DNA from: Acestrorhynchus altus
Lineage: Eukaryota; Chordata; Actinopteri; Characiformes; Acestrorhynchidae
Direction of reading: 5' to 3'
Assembly (NCBI GenBank): GCA_034509495.1
Contig: CM067508.1
Span: forward strand, 28,758,905-28,822,904
Length of the DNA: 64,000 nt
The notes beneath the pieces were generated by a model. That model had not been told where the DNA came from. It searched no databases and saw only the letters and a list, made by a program, of their open reading frames with translations. The number at the start of each line of letters is the position of its first letter. The stretch's first letter is position 1. Position numbers and translations under genes: made by a program. Below are positions 24,149 through 37,607 of the stretch, piece by piece.

Positions 24149-25265
24149 ACTTAGTTAAATCAGATACATTTTGATAGGAGTCCCAATAATCTTTTTAATC
24201 TAAACAAACCAACATGATCAGAGGGAATATACAGAGCAGTGGATGAAGAGAATATACATTAAAAAAAACAGACAGACAGTAATTGTATTGTGGCCTAAAA
24301 ATGCATAGTTTATTGAATATTATTATGATGTATTATAATTACTTAGAACAATCACAAAATAAAAAAGGAACATGTCACTGCAATTTTACTGCCCAACTTA
24401 CCAACCTTGTTTTTATAGATTAGGTGCTTTACAAATTAACTAAGCAGGTTAGTGAAGCTCCAGGTAAGAGATAACGGTTGCCTGTTGCTGCTACACATTA
24501 TAGATGAGAACAGGGTTTTAATCAGCCATTTGTATAATTAATAAGTTCAGGGGGAAACAATGTAAGGCATTTATTCTTGCTGTGAAAGTGTAGAAATTAA
24601 AACTTTATGTAACAGTCGCTCCTTTGGCACCACTTGCCCCCAGACTTGGGTAAATTCAGCAAATGGAGGTGGGACATAAATAAAAACGAACATAAATAAA
24701 GGTCACAATAAAATCTGTCCATTCTAATTTTTAAGCTTTATATTTTTGAAAAACAGATTCTAACCCCATACCTAATTTTCAATGCATCTCAGTCTGTCTT
24801 TTGCAAATAGACCTGCTTTCTCTGATTGGCTTCTTCTGAGATCTTCTATCGGTGCTGAGTCCTGGTTTGCTTTATGATTATGTATTTTTTGGCATAATGG
24901 AAATTCTGCAAATTCAAACAATTCAATAATAAATGTATTTCACCTAATAAGGTTATATAAAGGCTATACGTTGAATCAACTTGCCCCAAAGCTATGGTGT
25001 GTCTCAATTGCATACTAATCACTAATACTATCTTTTGAGTAAATAATATATAACATAGATAAAACAAACAAACAAAGTTAGTATACTCAGAATATCCATG
25101 ATACATACTCAGAACAGCTCAATTGTTGAGTGTAGTGACACTAATCTATTAAATTCCAATGTGAAACGGAACGGAAGGAATTCTACACATCTGGAAAAAT
25201 TAGTAAACACTGGATAACTATGCCAGTGCTGCTGCGGCATCATCAGACGAATACGCCGTGACATA
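24149..25265. other. Unassigned intergenic sequence
   Basis: AT-rich, without a recognised gene or repeat. Confidence 0.5.
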
Positions 25266-25965
25266 CACATTACATTATGACCACCTTCTTGCTTGTACCC
25301 ATTTTGTCCATTTCATCAAGTCAACTGAACATGCAGGAGCCCTTTATAGTTCTATAATTCAGTCTGTCATCCATCTGTTTCTCTGCAAACCTTTATAGCC
25401 TCCTTTCACCCTGTTCTTCAATGGACCCCACAGGACCACCACAAAGCAAGTATTGTGTGCGTGGTGGATCATTCTCAGGTGCAGTGACACTGACAAGGAG
25501 GTAGTGTGTTAGTGTGTGTTTTGCTGGTACGAGTGGATCAGACAGCAGTGCTGCTGTAGTGTTTAAACCCCTCAGTGTCACTGCTGGATTGGGAATACTC
25601 TACCAGTCAGAAATATCTAGAGTCCAGTGGGCAGCATCCTGTGAGCACTGATGAAGAACTAGAGGATGACAAACACAAACTGTGCAGAAACAGATGAGCT
25701 GCTGTCTCTGGTGGACAACTAGGTAAGAATGTCTGATAGAGGGGACAGTGTGTGGACAAAGTGTTTAAACACTCCAGCACCATATCTGCTTTGTGGTGGT
25801 CCTGATCATTGAAGAACAGGCTGAAAGGAGGTTAACAAAGAATGCAGAGAAACAGATGGACTTCAGGCTGTGCTACAAAGTGCTCCTACATGGTAAGTAG
25901 AGGAGCTGAGAAATTGGACAGTAAGTGTAGAGACATGGAGATGGTCATAATGTTAGTACATTAAG
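25266..25965. mobile_element. Palindromic non-autonomous DNA element
   Basis: Imperfect inverted ends: TACATTATGACCACCTTCTT at the left and GAGATGGTCATAATGTTAGT at the right. The arms also correspond inside, for example CCTTTCACCCTGTTCTTCAATG at the left against CATTGAAGAACAGGCTGAAAGG at the right when complemented. The centre carries CAGTGACACTGACAAGGAG and GTACGAGTGGATCAGACA. It matches a repeat I know as common in characin and catfish genomes. No transposase is present. Confidence 0.7.
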
Positions 25966-26710
25966 ATTTCCATGTACTGACCTGCCCATAACCCCACTAT
26001 TAAGATTAGTATATAGTCTATACCTTTTATTAACCTACAAGACTAAAAACGTATTATTACTTCCACAGTTTTGGGTTTGCTCACCACATGAGAAACAAAC
26101 TATTCATTTTGCATCTGTGATCTCATGGTTAATTTTCCATATGGTCACCTGTAAACAAAGGTTGTTTTTTGCTCATTGGCTCAACAAACCCTGTTCCCCC
26201 TATATGTGAATCATGTGTTTCAGAAGAACTGCCATAACACGTTCTAGCCTGTACCTCATACTTATATGTATATTTAGCCATAAATAAGCATACTTACATC
26301 GATTGGTCTGTAGTTTTATTGAATCATCATAAACAAATATGACCTCAAGGCTTGACATTAGGCTGTTAGTTTGATGCAACCAGACACCATACTGTTCATA
26401 GCTGAAACACGTTGAAAAACATCTGAGAAAACCTTGTTAAGGACACCATTCTGATATTGTAACATTAATACTGCAGTCGTGCATCCATGAACAATGCTGG
26501 CCTCTACACTGTTGTGTCTCAATTCACTCAAAACACAAAGAACAAAAAACATTATTTCTACACTCCATACAGAATGTGACACTTTAATGCAGCTCAAAAG
26601 TCTTCAACTCTTTCTGATGCCCTGATTTTACTATTCTGTGAGTTTAATTCATCATAGACTAAATTAAAGGCTTTGAGAAGGTTAGAGGTTAGACACTTTC
26701 TCTGAAATGG
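25966..26710. other. Interval downstream of swap70
   Basis: No gene recognised. It lies just beyond the likely poly(A) site of swap70. Confidence 0.5.
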
Positions 26711-26716
26711 TTTATT
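26711..26716 (-). terminator. swap70: Candidate swap70 poly(A) signal
   Basis: AATAAA on the minus strand, 414 bp after the swap70 stop codon; it is the first hexamer I see downstream. The transcript may extend further to other signals. Confidence 0.45.
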
Positions 26717-27129
26717 TCACGTTACTTGGTCAATGAAGTTTTTTTGTTTGTTTGTTTTTTTTACTCAACAAAACATCTTTGACTTACTTTATGATTTCTG
26801 TGGAAAATCTGTCATCACTTTGGCAGAAAATACATCTAAATCAATATACTCCTATAGAGTATGGTACTTAAAAAAAATCAAATGTATAAAATCCCTTAAA
26901 AACTGCCACAGACGTGGCGTAGTGCCCTGGAATGTTACAGTATGACTGGAATGAGAACAGATAGCTAGAGATTAGACTCTACTATGCAGTCACACATGCC
27001 GTCTAACAGGTCCCTTTGAGCAGAATCAGACAAAGCCCACGCAGGCAGTGTTTCCACTTCAGTAGTGGTTATATTTACAGAAATGTTGGATCTGCGTTGT
27101 ACAGGGGCTTGAAGAACACTGGTTGAGCC

Positions 27130-27248
27130 TCACTGTGTCTGAGTGGGCCTGGTTTTCCTCTCCTGCCAGTCTTTTTCTCTCAGGCTCAGCTCAGCCTCGG
27201 TGAAGGCTGCGGGGCCCCAGTTAGTGATCTTCTGTGGCCCTTTTGAGC
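27130..27248 (-). CDS. swap70: swap70 exon 12 (stop codon)
   Basis: Two bases completing Gly, then SKGPQKITNWGPAAFTEAEL, then SLREKDWQERKTRPTQTQ and TGA. This corresponds to the actin-binding C-terminus of the family. The acceptor, gtgttcag|GC, is preceded by a long (TG)n tract instead of an ordinary pyrimidine tract. Confidence 0.95.
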
Positions 27249-27258
27249 CTGAACACAT

Positions 27259-27329
<71 letters not shown>

Positions 27330-30300
27330 TGAATTTTACAACTATTAGATGGCAAAAGCACACATACTGTATGTTCCTCACTCAAGTGACAGTGTAAAAG
27401 TAATGCACTCTAAAGAGCATTCATTTTCAAATGGGGGTGTGTACAATAATCTGATTAAGAAAGCAAGGAGTGAGACCATGGATGGAGAAGGATTTGTGAT
27501 GCTACTGTCTGTTTGATAGAATTGCTCGGCTAATCATGACTTTGACACAAAAAAAATTAAAATCTCAATTTATTTGCTATTTTGGAGATAAAAGGTTTAT
27601 GCATGAAATTGATCATATGCTAAATTAGTATTTATATTGCTGCATTTGGATCTTATTGAAAAACATAAAAAAAACTTCATGTTCTGGCTGTTCTGTTGTT
27701 TCTGTGCATTTCCCTCCAGTGTCCAGGCCCAGATTCAACAAAATAAGCTCAAACCACGATACTACCTCCACCATGTTTAACAGATCAGATATGTTTCTTT
27801 TGCTGAAATACAGTGTTTTCTTTCTCCAAACATAGCACTATTTTGTACTTGATAGATCTCTGTTCTTTCAATACAACAGGGAGCTCACTCACACCTGATT
27901 ATCATTCCATTAATTGAAGACATCTGACTTTAATATTATCTTTAAATTATCTTCTAATCTTAAAGGGTTTGCCATTCACAAATGTCTCACATGTCTGATT
28001 TGATTCTCAGTGTCTACTACTTACCCACGTATGCTGGTGTGTAAACAGGCAATCAAAGAACAAACACAAATTTGCAAATAAACATAAGGGGTTATTTGAC
28101 ACTCTGCACTCTGTAACATAAAGGTGCTTCAAACGTCTGTTGCCATAGAAGAACCACGTTTGGCGACACAGTGAACCATGTTCGTAATAATGAAGTGGAT
28201 GAAGAACTTTTAATCAGGTAACGTTTACACTAATTAAAAAGGTTTTAAGTCTTTAAAAGCTTCTCCACACAGTATTACAAACATGGTTCTTCATGGATCA
28301 AAAAGTGGTTCTTCAAAGGTACCACTCATTTAACCATTTAAAGAATGTTTATCTTTAAGAATGTGTCATCAATTATATTTTGTGTTTATATTTATATTTA
28401 CTTTTTTTCTACGCCAGTAAGTAAACGACGAGAAACATGAAGATGGGAACAGAAAAGCCGAAGAGAATAATATTTGTAAAAGTTTTGTTGTTAGTATTGT
28501 TTTTACCGGGCTGTATGAGACGTATGAGTCCCTCGTGGTGGGCCACCTTATCCTTCCAGCTCTTGGTGTTATTGGCAGCATCTTTTAGTTTCTTCATTAC
28601 TTCCTGTGCGATAAGATGAGCACAAAATTAATGCTCAAGAGCAGGCCCCCAGACATTTTAACACTGCCAATGCATTGCTATGTCAGGCCACTAGATGGTG
28701 GTCTTGACCACCAATCAAGTTCATCTGCCTAGTATCATGAGCAATGATTAAATCTATTATTATATAAAAACACACTGTCAGTGCTGCTTCACCACAAAAT
28801 AGCCTGTTAAAACTGTCCTAGGTTTAGTCTGAGTGAAAGAAATTGACCAATAAGGGTTTTTTACAGATCTTATTTGAATTTATAATTTACTTAATCAAGG
28901 GTTTAAACTTCAAACATTAAGCTATTGAGAGTTAAAATTATATTTGCATATTTTTGTGTTTTTCCTTCTCAAACACATATGATCAGAAAATGAATTTTTT
29001 CTTTCTTTAGAAGAAGGGAGTGAAAAAGAGCAGGAAAGACTAAAATATCCAGATATGGCAACTCCAGGAGCAGAATTCAATCAACAATTTGCAAGAATTG
29101 ACAATTGTTGGGTCGGTAAGTGTAATTCATGCTTTGTGCCACTAAGTCCCCTAACTGTGTATAAGTAGTTTGACCAGTAGCCTCCCCCTTGTGAGCCTGG
29201 TTCCTTCCAAGGTTTCTTCCTCCAGCTCTGTCACCCTTTGGCTTGCTCACTAGGGGTCTCTTATCCTTTGTTCCTGTGTTGTTCACCTTTTTATTTCTTG
29301 ATTTCTGTGAAGCTGCTCTGTGACAACTTCAGCTGTGAAGAGCGCTATACAAATAAATGTTGATGTGATTTGAGTGTTCCAGCCAGTTTACCATCAAAGG
29401 GATTTTAAAACAATTATTTAAATGTGAAATTACAACAATGTCGCTTTAAGTATTTTAGATAAGCATCTAAAATATTCCATTGTGCCAAAACTATTTAGAA
29501 ACTCTACAAACCTAAAAACATGACATGAGTGTGTTCTATTTCAGGCTGGATCTGTTCCCAGACTGGATCAGGCACATTCCTATTTTCTGATATTGAATCT
29601 AGTGTTGTCTGAAGAGCTCAGCCTGATGGTGTTTGACACTAATACTCAGTCCCTAGTAATAATACACATCACATGTTTGATAATGTTCACATATACAGTA
29701 TGTGAGGTACCTCATACTGCTCTAGCGCCCCCTGCCTCTCAAACTCCAGCTGTTGCAGCTGCTGCATGGCGGCCTGCAAGGCGTCCTCCTTGGCCAGTCG
29801 CTCTCGCTCCAGCTCCTCTTTTTCGGCCTGCGTCTGTGATATGGCCTGCTGCTGCCGCAAGTGGATCTGCTCCAGCTCAGCACGCTTTGCTGCCTCCTCC
29901 TCCAGCAGCCTGCACCACACAACACATACTTCAGCACTTTAGCAAGAGCACAGGAGCGTGGGACTGAGATGATAGCTTCTTATCCTCTAAAAATAGAATT
30001 TTTTGAAATGTAATGGGCCGGCAGTATATTTTTGGGTTTGGTTTATATTTAGCCAAGAATTTCACACATATAAATGAATAATAAACAATAAATGTAGATT
30101 CTTTTATGATTCTTCTGCATTGTTTTTCCTGGCCAGGGTTGCAGTAGGTCCAGGTCCTGCTCGGAATCCAGAGTCAAGGCTCCAGTGGCCTAATGTGCTG
30201 TTAGATGTTGTATCGGTAATGCTCCTAGTGTCGGGAGCATTGTATGTGATAGAGGGAGAGCTCTAATGGAGTTGGGTAATTTGGGAAAAAGGAAAAGGAA

Positions 30301-32433
30301 TGGGCACTCTCACAGAGTATTCATCAAACTTTATCATTAAATCACACACTTTTTAGGGGGGCAAGGGTTCTGCGGCGCTCTAAAAGTACTACTAAACCTG
30401 GAAATGAACGGGTGAGTTGAATCACCCCCTGTGCAGAGGTGTTGCACTCCAGGATCAGGGTTCCTATCCCTGCCATTCTGTGGAAGAGGTTTTCTCACAC
30501 TCCTAGCTGCTACAGGGTTCTATAGCATCGCTCAAAGAACTCACTGTAACACCTTTATTTTGAAGAATGGACATACAGGGCAAAAATCATATCCTGCTAT
30601 ATAAATCTATAATCTATATACCTGCAGATACAAATCCTTATTCTGTCTTTTTTTCAAACTAAAATGTACATGATATAAAATTGATAAAGTCCATATTTCC
30701 TTAAAGCAACAGAACATCAACAGATCATTAGAGCAACAGAAATGACTACAGATTTTTGCTTCTCCTACAAAGTTTAGACACTGAGTGTCTAAAACGCTGA
30801 GCTGTTAACAGGTCAGCACGAAAGCAGGAAGAAAGCAGGCCTGCATGGGGTCAGACAGGGAACAGGAACCACACATACAACCAGAAATTACAGACGCTTA
30901 CATCCTCTAACGTGCCACCGTCTGTCACTTCTCTCTCCATTACACATGATGATTTCTGCACTCTGTCCTAATTACAGTGTTATTTTCTGTTCTGACTTGA
31001 GGCGTGGATGTTTTGATCAGCACTGTGGGAAACAACATAGCTCTCCCCACTGAACTGGGGTTCAATTCCATGACAGGGAAAGCACACCAAGCTACTCCAG
31101 TAAGAATCTTAAGAATGCTGTATACACAAACCTGTGAAATAGAATTCAAATGCAAATGCCAGATGCTCTAAATGTTATAGATTGAATTGAATAATTGAAT
31201 AAGAGTCTGACTGAGTCACAAATTTGGTGACCTGAGACTCAACAAAATCAAACTTGTGACAATGGCAAGGTATCCAGACTCTACACAAGACATTTGTTTT
31301 TCATGTATATGGAATAGTCTTTTAGCTTCAAATACACTCATCGTCAAAATAGTTGCACCCAGAAGTCGCAATGTTATTGGGAAGAAAGATGAAATACATG
31401 ATTAAAATTTTAGATTGATATGAGCAATATTTATTAAGCTACACATGCTGAGTCTCTAAGAATGGCATCAGGTATAACGCAACATGCCAGACATCTCAGA
31501 ATGGAGTTGTAGAAGTTCCTAATGGTGTCCTGCAATATCCCATCCTGTGCAGTTTGAATATTCTCAATCAGTTCATACAGGTCTTTGAGGTAGGAATGGA
31601 GGGTTGAGAACATGCCCAATTCTTCAAGTGGGGATAGATCTGGTGATGCAACTGGCTATGGCATAATATCGGTCTTTAAGGTGAGCTCTTGAGATGGCAA
31701 CAGTATGTGGACGAGCGTTAGCACACTGGAGTATGTGTTCAGAAAAGGAAGGGCCACTGATTGCAGGACCTCATTAACATAATGATGGGCTGTCAAAGTG
31801 CCTCTCATGAAGACCAAAGGAGATCTGGCATTGTGCAAAACTGCACTTCTGGACATGTGACGTGTTACAAAAAAAAGTGTTGTTCTTGACACTGACCGTG
31901 GTGCCTCAACACACGGTTCTGGTTAGAGGGAGACTATATATTAAATATATATATTAAATACAATCATAGTCATTTGTATTTGAGCTAATGGTAACAAGCA
32001 TTAGTTAGAGGTAGGGCTGGGCGATATAATCAAAAATGTAAGTCATAGTTTTTGTCTGCATTGTTACAGTATGTAACAAGACCGAATCTGGCTGTGGAGC
32101 AGTCCAACTGCGTTCTCTGGACTCTATGAATTTCTATCAATTACATTTAGGACGAGCTGGTGAGATCCAGAACTGATCATCCAACCTCTGGACCTGATCT
32201 TTCTAAAGCCTGTGTGTGTAAATGCATTCCAAACATCACACCAATGTACCAAGTTTTATTGTAAGGCCTTCCAGGAAGATTATACGCTGTTACAGCAAAG
32301 GGGGATGATCTCCCCATCAGCCTTGATTTTCAAATAAATTAGCTAAACAGGCATCTAGGGACAAATTCTCTGTTACAGCCAAAATGTGGAAACAGCTGGA
32401 AGAATGAATGTTTGAATGTAATGTTACTATGTT

Positions 32434-32500
<67 letters not shown>

Positions 32501-35500
32501 CTGGCCTGCAGTTTGCGCACAGTTTCTTCATCCTGCCGGGCCTCTCGCTCTTCCTCTAGTGCCTCCTCCAGGCGATGGTACATATCCTCCAACTCCCGCA
32601 CACGCTGAAGATACTGCTCCAGCTCACTGGATTTCTGCGCTACCTGCTCCTCCATCTGAAGCCTCACCTAAGACACAAACACACAATTACGACATCTTAT
32701 CAGACAGACAAACCACTGAAGGTTTAGTCTGATAGGTTAACATATCAACTGTCTCACAAATAGTTTACTGGGTTGTTGTTACTGGGTTTTCATAGCAGCT
32801 CACCTCAGTACACTCGTACCACTAGCAAACCATTTTCAGAGGTGTATAACATGCAGGGGAGTCTGGACAGTAGCTGTGACAGTTTCCATTGTTTTGGCTT
32901 TGAAATTAAACAATAACTGAATCAATAGTATTAATATTGAGAGTGTGTGACATACAGCAATAGACACTCGCTATAGAAGTTGCTTAAGTTTGTTTCATGG
33001 CCAGCAGTACGTGACTGCGTTTTTGGATCATGTACAAGAGAACTAACAAAAAGACCTAGACATACAGTGGGGAAAATAAGAATTTAGTCAGTCACCAATT
33101 GTGCAAGTTCTCCCACTTAAAAAGATGAGAGAGGCCGTTAATTGACATCATAGGTAGACCTCAACTATGAGAGACAAAATGTGAAAAAAAATTGAGAAAA
33201 TCATTTTGTCTGACTTTTAAAGAATTTATTTGCAAATAATGGTGGAAAATAAGTATTTGGTCAATAACAAAAGTTCATCTCAATACTTTGTTGTATATCC
33301 TCTGTTGGCAATGACAGAGGTCAAACGTTTTCTGTAAGTCTTCACAAAGGTTGGCACACACTGTTGCTGGTATGTTGGCCCATTCCTCCATGCAGATCTC
33401 CTCTAGAGCAGTGATGTTTTGGGGCTGTCGGCGGGCAACACGGACTTTTAACTCCCTCCAAAGGTTTTCGATGGGGTTGAGATCGGGAGATTGGCTAGGC
33501 CACTCCAGGACTTTGAAATGTTTCTTACAAAGCCACTCCTTTGTTGCCCTGGCAGTGTTCTTGGGATCATTGTCATGCTGAAAGACCCAGCCACGTTTCA
33601 TCTTCATTGCCCTTGCTGATGGAAGGAGGTTTGCACCCAAAATCTCACAATACATGGCCCCATTCATTCTTTCATGTACACGGACCAGTCGTCCTGGTCC
33701 CTTTGCAGAGAAACAGCCCCAAAGCATGATGTTGCCACCCCCATGCTTCACAGTTGGTATGGTGTTCTTTGGATGCAACTCCGCATTCACTGTCTTCCAA
33801 ACACGACGAGTTGGTTTTTACCAAATAGTTCTACTTTGGTTTCATCTGACCATATGACATTCTCCCAATACTCTTCTGGAACATCCAAATGCTCTCTAGC
33901 AAACTTCAGACGTGCCTGGATATGGACTGGCTTAAGCAGGGGGACACGTCTGGCACTGCAAGATCTGAGTCCCTGGCGTCGTAGTGTGTTGCTGATGGTA
34001 GCCTTTGTAACGTTGGTCCCAGCTTTCTGCAGGTCATTCACTAGATCCCCCCTTGTGGTTCTGGGATTTTTCCTCACCGTTCTTGTGATCATTTTGACCC
34101 CACGGGCTGAGATCTTGCGTGGAGCCCCAGATCGAGGGAGATTAGTAGTGGTCTTGTAGGTCTTCCATTTTCTAATTATTGCTCCCACAGTAGATTTCTT
34201 CACACCAAGCTGCTTGCCTATTGCAGATTCAGTCTTCCCAGCCTGGTGCAGGTCTACAATTCGGTTTTTGGTGTCCTCCGACAGCTCTTTCGTCTTCACC
34301 ATAGTGGAGTTTGGAGTGTGACTGTTTGAGGTGTCTTTTATACTGTTAACGACTTCAAACAGGTGCCATTAATACAGGTAATGAGTGGGGGAAAGAGGAG
34401 CCTCTTAAAAAAGAAGTTACAGGTCTGTGACAGCCAGAAATCTTGCTTGTTTGTAGGTGACCAAATACTTATTTTCCACCATTATTTGCAAATAAATTCT
34501 TTAAAAGTCAGACAAAATGATTTTCTCAATTTTTTTTTCACATTTTGTCTCTCATAGTTGAGGTCTACCTATGATGTCAATTACAGGCCTCTCTCATCTT
34601 TATAAGTGGGAGAACTTGCACAATTGGTGACTGACTAAATACTTATTTTCCCCACTGTATCTAACTCTGCTCCTAGTATACCATCTGTGGGCAACTGCAA
34701 ACAATCCTTATGACTAGAGGAGACAACAGAATGGATAAGAGAAGAACTCCATCAATCATGAAGAAAAAATGGATGAGGGACTAAGATGATGAGGCTGCTG
34801 GAGGCACCAACTGAATCTGGCTTCAGCGGAAAGTTGTTCACCTTGCAGTAAAACAAAAATGTGGAACCCAAAAATGAAACTAGTAAAGCTTGTGAAGCAC
34901 ACGACATCACTACCTAACCTCACGAATGTTCTTGTGGCTATGTGCAATCGAAACCTTGCAGCAACATTCCAATATCTAGTGGAACGCTTTCCCAGAAAAG
35001 ATGAGACTTTTTAGTGATGTAGCTGCCAATGACAACCAAATGCCTCAAACCTCAGTGGATACCTCTTCTTGCCAGTGATCCACTAAGGCACAGTGTTCTG
35101 ACCTGTCCAGTTGCCTGTCCAGAACATCAGTGAGGATGTACTCCAGTCTCTCAGTACTGTGGACTGGGGCCACAAATCCACCAAAGTAAAAAGGGCTTCA
35201 CCAGAGCGGATCCTCATAGACTGACAGCACAAACACTTCTGCCCTGTTACTCAGGGGTCCTTCAAACATGTGAATATGTTGGGTTTGATTCTTATGATTC
35301 ACCCAGTGCACGTGTTAATTAATATGCACTGACAGAGCCAAAACAATTGTCCAGAACAAAGCCGCAAATATATGGCTTTAAATGTAGGGAACATTACATA
35401 GGAAACCTTTTCACAATATTCCATTTTTTTTAGATGCACTAACATCTATCTGGATGGAGGCTGGTTATGATGAGAGTTCTACACCGTGTGTTTGCTTCCA

Positions 35501-35853
35501 GTTTATTATCAGATCCACATATCTGTAGGTGCTTCCACATTTAGAGAATAACAGAAACAGAAAACTGAAGTTACACTGAACTTCCTAAAACCGTAGAAAT
35601 AAATGAAAGAGGATTAACGAATGAAGGAGTCACCACACTCCCTACTGGTCTCCTAATGAGGATGTGATGTCACCCAAAGGGCTGGATTCTGACCACTGCT
35701 TTTCTCATGTGGGAATTTCCAGTTTTAAAGGACCAAAAGCAGAACTAGAAACAGGTTTAATCAGAAAGTGGGAAGCAGACATCATCAGAAAACAGAATAA
35801 GAGGTGAACTGATGGTTTCAGAGCCCCTGTAAAATTCTCTCTCTCTCTCATAC

Positions 35854-35928
<75 letters not shown>

Positions 35929-36016
35929 TGTGACCTCATTTTCTATTAATGAGCCATTAATAAACCAAAATATACCTATATAAGACAGATTAAAGGTTTG
36001 TGTGTTTTATTTATTG

Positions 36017-36075
<59 letters not shown>

Positions 36076-37537
36076 CATCATCATCATCATCGGTAAATTA
36101 AATAATTAATTAAATACTAATAACATTGTATTGTGATGTCTGATGCCCCGTGGCCACAGAAAACTCACTGTAATGACTGAATTTGACTGAAACGGTCATT
36201 TTGGTGCATTTCTCAGATCAGAATTGAATTTCAGAACAAATTTCTTCCCATTTTCACACCATCTAAAAGCCATTTTATGCTGATTATTTTGTACCTTTGT
36301 CTGCCGTTTCCTACATTATCAAGCCCTTTTGTCATGTCAGTAAAAACGTATTATACTTTTCACCTCCCACACACCCAGGCTTTATTTCACCGTTTCAATG
36401 TCATACTATTTTCACAATGTTTATTGGACCATTCTGGTAAACATCTGGACTGAAGATCAGCTCTCAATCCAGGTCACTTAATTCACATTCAGATCATAGC
36501 TTTCACTGATGAAGAGAAAGTCAACTAGTTCTCCAAGATAGCTCAGCTGTGCATCTCATCTTCAATTTGCAGTATATACACAGACAGAGCGCAGTGTTAC
36601 CTACGGTACCTACGGTGAGATGGTCTGTCAGTAAATTACAATACAATAAGCATGAATGTCAATCATGACCATATTATGGTTATATTCAACGGAAAGAGTG
36701 CAGCCTTAGTCATTTTCATTCACTGAAATGCTACAAAGCGACAGAAAAACTGTACTTCATATTCAATTCTTCAGTTCAATTCAATTCCAACAGCAAGAAT
36801 AAGAACATACCATTTTTTCCTTCTCCATTTCAGCTCTGTAGAGATCCTCCAACTCGTTCTGGGTCTGCAGACGCCTGCGCTCCTCCTCGGCTGCGTTAGC
36901 TGCCGCCTCCTCCAGTTTCTGGATGGATACAGAGAAATAAAACACATATTTATGACTTATAGAGTAATTACATTCTACTGATCACTAAATGTGATTAGCA
37001 GAGGACTGGGCTTCAGAGGGCATGGCTGTGGGTTCAATACCCACACCAAGTCCGTTAAGCTGCCACTACTGGGCTCTTGAGAAAGACCCCTAATCCTCTC
37101 TGCTGCTCGGTGCTATAGCGTGACTGACACTAAGCAAAGACAAGAATTTTAGTGATTGGTGGTTCAGCAGTCAAAACCCTATTGATCACAAGGCTGCAGG
37201 TTCAATACCCACATCCCTTTAGCTGCCACAAACGGGCTCTGGAGCAAGGCCCTTAACCTCATCTTCTCCAGGAGTGCTGTTCCCTGCACTCTGACCCCAC
37301 CTTTCTAAGCCGGAATATGCGCAGACAGGAAATTTAGTGATTAATGGCTCGTTAACAAGAGCACTGGATTACTGATCACATGGTTGTTGGTTCAATACCC
37401 AGGCATGGGTTAAACTTGCCAATATCACATCCTCTGACGTCAGCTTTCTCAGGTGGGAAATGCAAAGAGAAGAACTAATTACTGCTATATTGTAAAATTA
37501 TATTGTGTACAATGACAAAAAAATGCCTCTTCCCTTC

Positions 37538-37607
<70 letters not shown>

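Noticed and set aside
29593..29967. 124-codon Pro/Ala-rich plus-strand frame
   Set aside because: It is antisense to swap70 exon 10; the GC-rich coding exon keeps the opposite strand open.
33674..34159. 161-codon plus-strand frame
   Set aside because: It is antisense to the Tc1 transposase.
36985..37440. Cluster of tRNA genes
   Set aside because: The three B-box-like parts continue into the HE1 SINE body and not into acceptor stems.
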